A program made the translations under genes and the position numbers. A stretch of DNA of 64,000 nucleotides from Macrobrachium rosenbergii (Eukaryota; Arthropoda; Malacostraca; Decapoda; Palaemonidae). Positions 57,290 to 64,000 of the stretch are shown here, one piece after another. Under the pieces are notes generated by a model. That model was not told the origin of the DNA. It was given only the letters and a program-made list of their open reading frames with translations, and ran no database searches. Where the stretch lies: NCBI RefSeq assembly GCF_040412425.1, contig NC_089781.1, positions 54,341,986 to 54,405,985 of the forward strand, read 5' to 3'. The stretch's first letter is position 1. Each line of letters opens with the position of its first letter.

Positions 57290-60200
57290 TCATCATGTTC
57301 AAAGTCAGCCGTGGTCGAGAACCCAGAATCAGGATGTGGATCTCTCATTGATAATCCAGGAATGCTGAAGGCCTGTGCTTCTAACTCTACCCCCTCGGGC
57401 ATTCCTACAGAGTCAATGTTGATGACCCCTGGCGCTTCTCAGGATAGCCCCTGCCATGCATCTGATGGCCAAACAGACAGAATTGAAATGTCTGCCATTG
57501 GCCATGAAAATGCTGTTGACAATAAGTAATGGAGAGAAACCAAATATTTTACATGTTGTTGGACTCCTGGTCCAAACAGATTATGAGTCAATATCCCAAA
57601 CATTTGGAAGATGTGGAACAGTAAAGTAAAGTTGGATAAATTTCCAAGAAGTTGGTAATAATTGGGATGCATGGATATCCTTCAATAAACGTGAAGAAAC
57701 ATTTTAGGCAAGCAAACAGATTGACGATTTAGAAATAGAGTTTTAAAGTTACAGGTACACTCTGACAGGACCCTTGAGGGGCTTGATGAGTACAAACCAC
57801 TTGACTCATTTATAAAGAATGGTGAAAACAAAAGCACACCCCTTGCAAAGATCCCCAAAGCCACCGTGTAAATAGTGGCAAAAGCCAAATCAGAAAATTA
57901 TCATTATTTTGGGTTCTGGAAATACCTGCAAAAGAAGGCAGGAAGTAAGTCTGGAGACATCAAACATGAAAATGTATGAACATGACGTGATGAAAGAGGT
58001 GAACTTCCATTGGAATTTGTTATAGAAGAGGGGTCATGTATGCAAAGTAAATAAAGTTCAAAATACAACAATGATCATTCTTACTTTTGAAGAACCAGAC
58101 AAAACTTTTAGTTCAGTTGTTCAAACGTAAGCCCCTAAAGTTTTATACATGTTTTAAATTTAGCTACCCATCTACTAAATGAAAAAATGCAAAACTGTGT
58201 GATAATTGTTCGTATGTAGAACATGGTCTGTGCAAAGAAATTTCATATTGTAACATAGACCTAATGACAAGAGCTGTCAGAAATACAAAAAAAACTGCAG
58301 TGTGCAAATCAAATGCAGATCATAATCTGCACAGTCACACATATACCTACTTACTCTTAAGGTGAATGGAAAATTTATTACCATAACTTGAAGAAGTTGC
58401 AGAAAAACTGGGAGAACATTTCTCAAACATTTTCAGTGGAAAGATCATCATAGTAAAAAAGTCAAATAAGGATGCTTCCCTACTTAGTGGCTACAAACAA
58501 ATAGCCCTCACCTGGTGTGTCTTTCAGCAAATGGAAAAATTTATCAGTACCAGACCTGTATTGGTTTTGGAAACTAAAGACCTGTTGTCACCTCACCAAT
58601 TTGGATTCAGTAAAAAAAGATCCTCACTAGACCCCGTTCTTAAGTTATCAAACCAGATACATCTGGGATTTACTAAGTATTGTCAAACTGTATGGTTTTT
58701 TTTTTGATATAGGAGAAAACATATGACAACATAGTGTTTTGGGACAACATAGTGTTTGGGCATAATGAAACGATTGTGCTGTATAATATGGGCATAAAAA
58801 GTAATATAAGGTTTGTAGAATCTTTGACATCAGAGAGATTATTTACAGAAATAGTTTAGAATTACTTATCAAATCCCTGCCTGCAAGTAGAGAGAGTCCC
58901 TCGGTGTAATGTTTGTAGTGCCCTTTTTGCCCTGGCCGATAATAGCATCCTGGAAAATGTACCTTTGCCAGTTAGAGACGCTTTTATTTGTGGATGACTG
59001 CATTATATTTAATAGGATATGATGCAGTATCTACCTGTCAATATATGCAAAGGACTGCTAGTGCAGAAAACAAGTGGATGGATGAATTTTCCATTCAGTT
59101 GTGTGGACTTAAAACTATTGAAAAATACCAACGCTTAATCTAAATGGAGATATTTTATTCTGTGATAAGGAAGTAAAATTTTTAGGCATGGTTTTTGATA
59201 ATAAGCTGATGTGGCCAAACTACACTGATCATTTAAAAGTAAAAGTTAAGAAAAAATCAGCCAATATTTCAAAAGTTGTTTGGTTGTAGCTGGGGTACCA
59301 ATAAATTATATTCATCTGTTTCAAAATCAACACTAAAAGAATAAGATCTGGTGCACAGAGGGTGCCTTGCATTTGCATAGGAGCTTCCAGAACTTCACCT
59401 GTTGAGAAATTTTATGTAGAATCAGAAGAATTGCCATTAGATCTTAGAGACATGACCTGGGTTTGCAATACACCATGCGACTGAAAAGCTTAAAAGGCAC
59501 TCCAACAGTCAAGATCTTCTAAACCTTTCAAAATAAAGCAGCTTGAAGAGCCAGAAGACTATAACATAAAAGCTCAAAGGCCCTTAAAATAGAGCATCCA
59601 GTTATCCCTCCATGATTTATTCCAGAAAAACCAATGAAAACTAAACTTTCAAAACATGACAATATACACAAAAATGAAAGGAAAATATACATTGATGGAT
59701 GAAAATTGCAAGGAGTAGGTTGTGGAGTAGTGAGCGAAGAGTCATGCATATCTGAACTACCAGATTCTTCCTCTGTTGTTAATGCTCTGAAACTCATGGC
59801 AAAAAAAAAAAGTTTAAATCCTCTTTTATTTACAGTGATTTGAGAAGCGTCTTGGAAGCATTGAAAAGTATAACTCTTCTCATCTATTGATCAAAAAGGC
59901 TCAGGAGTTGCTCGTTCGCCTCTTTGTTATACATAAATCCGATCAGGTTTGTAGGATTCCTTCTCATACAGGAATGCAAGGCAATGAATTAGCTGATAAA
60001 AGATGGGGGGTGGGGGACTAAAGATGAAACAAAATATAAATAGTTTATCAAAAAGTTTCCACACTGATATATGAAAGGTCATTAAAACTTGCATTCTCGA
60101 TAAATGGCGACGGGGATGGCTATCCATAGTATCCAACAATAAGAAATACAGTATAAGTAATTCAAGGAGAGGCTTCTATCTGGAGAAATCTCACTAACCC

Positions 60201-60380
60201 TAACATAAGGTTTGAGGTTTAGATGAGCCGCTTTAGGATTGGGCATATTCGATTGACCCATAGTTTTCTTTTAAAAGAACCCAATGCACCAGAGTGTGCT
60301 TAACGTGGTAGTCCTCTGTCGAACATTTTTTGGTTCACTGCACTTGTAGGTATAGTCTCCCTAGCATACTTGGTCAAAAG
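57290..60380 (+). pseudogene. LINE-D: strongly decayed I-type LINE (ORF1, RT, RNase H)
   Basis: Reading across frames recovers the same plan as LINE-B: an RRM-like ORF1 stretch with NWDAWISFNKREE (about 57658); RT pieces with QFGFSKKRSS-like and FFFDIGE blocks (about 58600-58720); LLFVDDCIIFN with the catalytic Asp pair (about 58975); the RT tail; and RNase H with FIYSDLRSVLEALK (about 59825). There are many more stops and indels than in LINE-A or B, so it is the oldest copy. A poly-C run of about 14 lies at 60383-60396. Confidence 0.8.
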
Positions 60381-60396
60381 GACCCCCCCCCCCCCA

Positions 60397-60844
60397 AATC
60401 GCTTTACAGCGTTGACTTATCTCCGTTTCTAAGTTACTCGTGGATTGTGGATACCCTTTCCTTCCTAAGACCTTGACCTGTTATAATCCTCTTTAGTATT
60501 TCCTGGTTTTCTGTTTATTGTAAACAACTGAGTATAGCGCTAACTCTTCTTTTAGAAACACTATTATCATAAATGAAGATATGTGAATCTTAAAGTAAAT
60601 GAAATTTAAATATTGACTATCACCAGGTAACTCTCTCCCTCCTTTAAATGTAAATTCATAATTGTGGACTACTGTGTTTTTTCACGTCACTTCCAGTAAT
60701 TATTAGGCTCCTCCTTTGTCTTCTTCTTTTAATCAGTAGAGTGTTTCTTTCGTTTCTCTGGTTCTTTCTTGCATTTTGCATATTGTCGAGGTTGTTTCAC
60801 GATTGCACAAATTTCATTTGAAAAATAATCTCTGTGCGCTGGAA

Positions 60845-60886
<42 letters not shown>

Positions 60887-62021
60887 ATTTCTTTTATTTC
60901 CAGATGTAAGTATAGTATCTATTAATTTTCATTATTTTATGCTATAGTTTTGCTATGCTTTATTATTTTATTATTTGAAGTTACATTGGTCTACCTTTAG
61001 GAATTAAAGGGCTCATTAATTTATCATTCATTTGCTTGAGGACTGATGCTTCATTTTGGGGAGATATCAGTTGTTCCTTGTGTTGACCTAGAGGTCCTTT
61101 AATGGAATGGGTTAATCCAAGGCTACTGACCCAAAACTGTAATTGTTGCTTCCTCACTATCGCCATAGGGTAAACCTAGGTATGGCAGCACGTGAGGAAA
61201 GCTTTGTCACTTTGTCTTAATCAGTATTTTCATATTCTATTTCTAACTATATTATTATCCTGAAACTGCCCTCAGTTATAATGAGATGTGTTTCTTAAAT
61301 AAAAGCCTTTTTTTTTAAAGAATCGAAAGGGAGTCTTCAGTGACCTTATTTGCACAGTGAGGAAAGGCTACATTTGGCATGGCTCTTCCACCCTCCCGAT
61401 ACCCTCCTTTGACCAAGTACGCTGGAGAGACTATACAGTAGTAAATACCATGTAGTTGGTGAGGTTATTTCGGAAACTTGAATGACAATGATCTGATGAG
61501 CTCCCCACGAGAGGCCGAGAATTTTTACGTAATATAGTGTTGATATATTTATTTATCTATTTATTGTGTATATTAAATGATGGAGGAAAAGTTTGGTAGC
61601 CCTGGCTCAAAGGCACTGAAAAACCCTGGTAGGTTCCAGTGTTTGGCCTTAAGGTCTAAACCTCATAAACAATCTAATCAGTCAGTCTAGTTGATTAGAG
61701 TGTAGTTTGTTAGAAGCTAGCTTATTTCTATCTGCCTTTTAAGACTTGTACTTGAGAGTCACACAATTATGTCAGAATTTCAGACACTACATACTTTGTT
61801 ACTGCATTATAGCTGATATGCCTGTCTTCTTAGAACATACATTGTGCCCCGTTGGTGCTAATTTCACATTCTTCAGCTACTTACATTTACGTATAATTGA
61901 GTCCAAGAAGTGTGGCTTTGACTTTCAGTCGCCCATCCGTCATTCGAATAATTCATCATACCTTTTCCTTAAAATTTAACCTGCATTAACCTATTAATTG
62001 AATGACTTTATGATTTTGCAG
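60397..62021. other. Non-coding stretch, including probable last intron of the DUSP23-like gene
   Basis: It contains a (CT)n tract at about 60849-60884 and an isolated LINE-tail block at 61610-61690 (GGTTCCAGTGTTTGGCC, TTAAGGTCTAAACCT, AATCAGTCAGTC). I found no upstream DUSP23 exon. Short frames (for example 61746-61979) have no domain. Confidence 0.5.
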
Positions 62022-62207
62022 CCCGTGTGTGTTCACTGTAGAATGGGTCTTGGTCGTACTGGAGTGATGTTGGCCTGCTACTTCGTGAAGCATTACAACC
62101 AGACTGCTCTGGAAGCAATCCGCAATATACGACTAATGAGACCCTGGAGTATAGAAACACGATCACAGGAAAAAGCTGTAAAGAACTTTGAAAAATATAT
62201 AAAATAA
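62022..62207 (+). CDS. DUSP23: Terminal coding exon of a DUSP23-like dual-specificity phosphatase
   Basis: Dual-specificity phosphatases remove phosphate from Tyr and Ser/Thr. DUSP23 (VHZ) is a small cytosolic/nuclear member consisting of little more than the catalytic domain. This exon starts after a canonical acceptor (TTATGATTTTGCAG) in phase 0 and encodes 61 residues to a TAA at 62205-62207. It opens with the catalytic loop VCVHCRMGLGRTG, which keeps the C-x5-R signature with nucleophilic Cys and phosphate-binding Arg. Then come MLACYFVKHYNQTALEAI and LMRPWSIETRSQEKAV, the helices that end the domain; SIET-x-x-QEKAV is typical of DUSP23. An AATAAA overlaps the stop codon. Earlier exons, including the general-acid Asp, are not in view. 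The frame is clean, so the gene may be active. Confidence 0.85.
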   Translation, partial: PVCVHCRMGLGRTGVMLACYFVKHYNQTALEAIRNIRLMRPWSIETRSQEKAVKNFEKYIK

Positions 62208-62474
62208 AATATTGTTTTCATAAAGTAACTTGTATTTTCCGCATTTACAAATGTAGGATAATGCCTATAAAGGATTCAGTTCCAAATGCTCTTTTTTTCA
62301 TTTTGGAATGAAGACTAACTAATCACATTCGCATATATTATAATGTCTGTATCGAGAACGTTTCAATAGTCAGATCCTTTGACTTGTCTATGTGCTGGAG
62401 AGGGAGAGCGGAAAGGTGGCTGTCTCACGAAGTGCACCACCTGACCCCTAGTCAGGTGCTGCGCTATTATTATA

Positions 62475-62595
62475 TTATTGGTTCATTATAGCTGATACGT
62501 CATTACTAATCAGTTCATTATAGCTGATACACTATTATTAATCAGTTAATTATAGCTGATACATTATTATTAATCAGTTAATTATAGCTGATGCA
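62475..62595 (+). repeat. Short tandem repeat, ~33 bp unit
   Basis: Four copies of a unit like ATCAGTTAATTATAGCTGAT followed by ACATTATTATTA, with small differences. It lies just downstream of the DUSP23-like exon, possibly in the 3' flank. Confidence 0.85.
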
Positions 62596-62829
62596 ATCTG
62601 AGTCAGTATACTCTATCGATGAATGAATGTGAAAGTAGAGTCAGATTGGGTAAACGGGACTCCCAAGAAGGAGGATGCTTATTGGTAAAGTATTAGATTC
62701 TAAAAGTCGAAATGCTTCCTGAATTATGAAACAAAAGAATAAGAAACTGCTGTCATGGAAATGATACTGTCGTTTGTGTATAAACCATTACTATTTTCTG
62801 GGTGTTTTTGACGGTTTACTCAATTTGCT

Positions 62830-63965
62830 ATGATCAAATTGAGGTTAAAACAAGGTAGCCTCTGTGTATTTTTTTCTATCAGTTATCAGACAGTAAACAG
62901 CTACGTCCAAATATGGTCAAAGAAAAGAAGCGCGTTCAGTGTTCGAAAGGCACCAGCTATCAGACTCTGTAAAGAGAAATCTGGGATATGGGTGAAATAT
63001 GTAGTGAGCAATTCAAAACGCATTACAAAAAATTACATGCATAACTGATGACGTATTGGTTGAAACTAAAGCTGATGTTAGTCAGGGAAGGCCCAGTTCA
63101 TGCTTTTTATTTACTGCTTGTAAGAAACGATAAAGGAATGTGGAGAGGATGGTCGGTTTGGGCGCTTTCGTGTATTACTTTTAATGGACAACATTGTTAT
63201 TTTAGCACAGCGAGAGAGGAAGCAATTTGGAAATTTCAACAAGTTTGAAATACTGCAATCAGTGAGGTATGAAAATTAACCAAGGAAAAACGAGATATTC
63301 CAGTGTAAACAATCTTATCTGTTCAGTGGTACGATAGTTATGTGTATCTAGGCAACATAAATATGAATGCAAGTAAATGAACAAGTGGAAGAACATCTAC
63401 GTTTAAGTATGAACAACATAGGCTACACAAATTCAACAGTTTTTGTCGAAAAACAGTAACGCACCATTTGATGTGATATTGAATGTTTGTTCGGCAGCAC
63501 TGAATAGCTCCTATTTTATGGTTCTGAATCATGGTTTACCTTGAAAATGAAGCTAGTGAATAAAATATGGTTGGGGACTCAGGAAGATCTCTAAGGCTTA
63601 ATAATACTGTGTGCGCAGAACTGATTTACTTGGAGACTGGTATGGGGAGTGCAGCTATTAATATGTTCATGCTGTTGAAATTTTTGATAAAGTTTATGGC
63701 AAGACCTGGCTACAGCCAAGGTTACCTGCACTAATTGATTACTAGATCAGCAGAAGTGCAGTCTCCTATTTGAGTATATTTATAAACATGACGACGAATC
63801 CAGTGAGACAAGTGAAGATTGAACTAGCAAGATTAAGGCAAAAAGTGAGCGAAAACAGTGAATCAAGATGTCGGTTTACTCGTTAGCAGTTTAATCCTGA
63901 ACACCATAAATTGGCCTTTTTATCAGAAAAAGGCTAGATTCTGATCGATGTAAGATATAAGCCGT
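62830..63965 (+). pseudogene. LINE-E: decayed non-LTR RT C-terminal region
   Basis: Weak but ordered RT similarity is spread over frames: an LMDNIVIL-like stretch near 63180 where a YADD/ADDIVLL box is expected; FQQVLNYCNQ- and GMKIN-like pieces; SYVYLGNINMN (about 63330) corresponding to the FKYLG motif; and LYGSESWFTLKMK (about 63510), the LYGxExW motif downstream of the catalytic box. The clade was not determined. Many stops. The element runs toward the window end. Confidence 0.65.
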
Positions 63966-64000
63966 TCTAGAATACCTCTAGAAGACGTCTTTCTAGTTTT

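Overview
This window is eukaryotic nuclear DNA from an arthropod, most likely a decapod crustacean. The evidence is the very high density of (TA)n and other microsatellites, a dispersed SINE-like repeat and LINE 3' tails of a kind I associate with shrimp and prawn genomes, and abundant Penelope-like, DIRS-like and I-type LINE retroelements. The taxonomic call is from memory of such repeats and has not been searched. There are no bacterial-type operons, rRNA genes or CRISPR arrays. Almost everything recognisable is a transposable element, and most copies are broken by stops and frameshifts. Several CDS entries are pseudogene relics and are typed that way.

Layout. 1-4.5 kb: non-coding DNA with duplicated segments, an LTR-like repeat and two copies of a repeat that runs into (TA)n tracts. 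4.5-7.16 kb: tandem array of a ~347 bp unit carrying a tRNA-like pol III promoter on the minus strand, closed by a fold-back. 7.16-9.3 kb: GC-rich gypsy pol relic (RNase H, integrase) and a candidate LTR. 9.4-9.9 kb: SINE. 10.3-13.8 kb: repeats and a truncated DIRS-like element (DIRS-A). 13.99-30.2 kb: a nested structure. A minus-strand LINE with an (AAT)n tail is split by a ~14.5 kb DIRS-like element (DIRS-B). DIRS-B has inverted terminal repeats, an internal complementary region, gag-like, RT/RNase H and tyrosine-recombinase relics. It is itself split by an ~8 kb unit flanked by duplicated TTAA. That unit holds two head-to-head Penelope-like elements, one of which carries a further LTR-like insert.

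30.4-38.5 kb: a candidate host exon, a Ty3/gypsy element with ~1 kb LTRs (31439-36313, minus strand), a candidate MADF-domain exon and an RTE-type LINE fragment. 38.7-40.1 kb: DIRS-C on the minus strand, interrupted by a ~287 bp insertion with a 9 bp target duplication. 40.5-41.3 kb: ~60 bp satellite. 43.0-43.16 kb: self-complementary compound microsatellite. 44-60.4 kb: three I-superfamily LINE copies (A, B, D) with zinc-knuckle ORF1, endonuclease, RT and RNase H. LINE-B is interrupted by a 1.2 kb insert with 35 bp perfect inverted ends. 62.0-62.2 kb: the terminal exon of a DUSP23-like dual-specificity phosphatase, the one confident host coding exon. 62.8-64.0 kb: another decayed LINE.

The elements do not work together as a pathway. 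The window is a record of successive insertions. Its best-supported novelty is the ordered nest at 14-30 kb, which can be read because each host element resumes cleanly on the other side of its guest.
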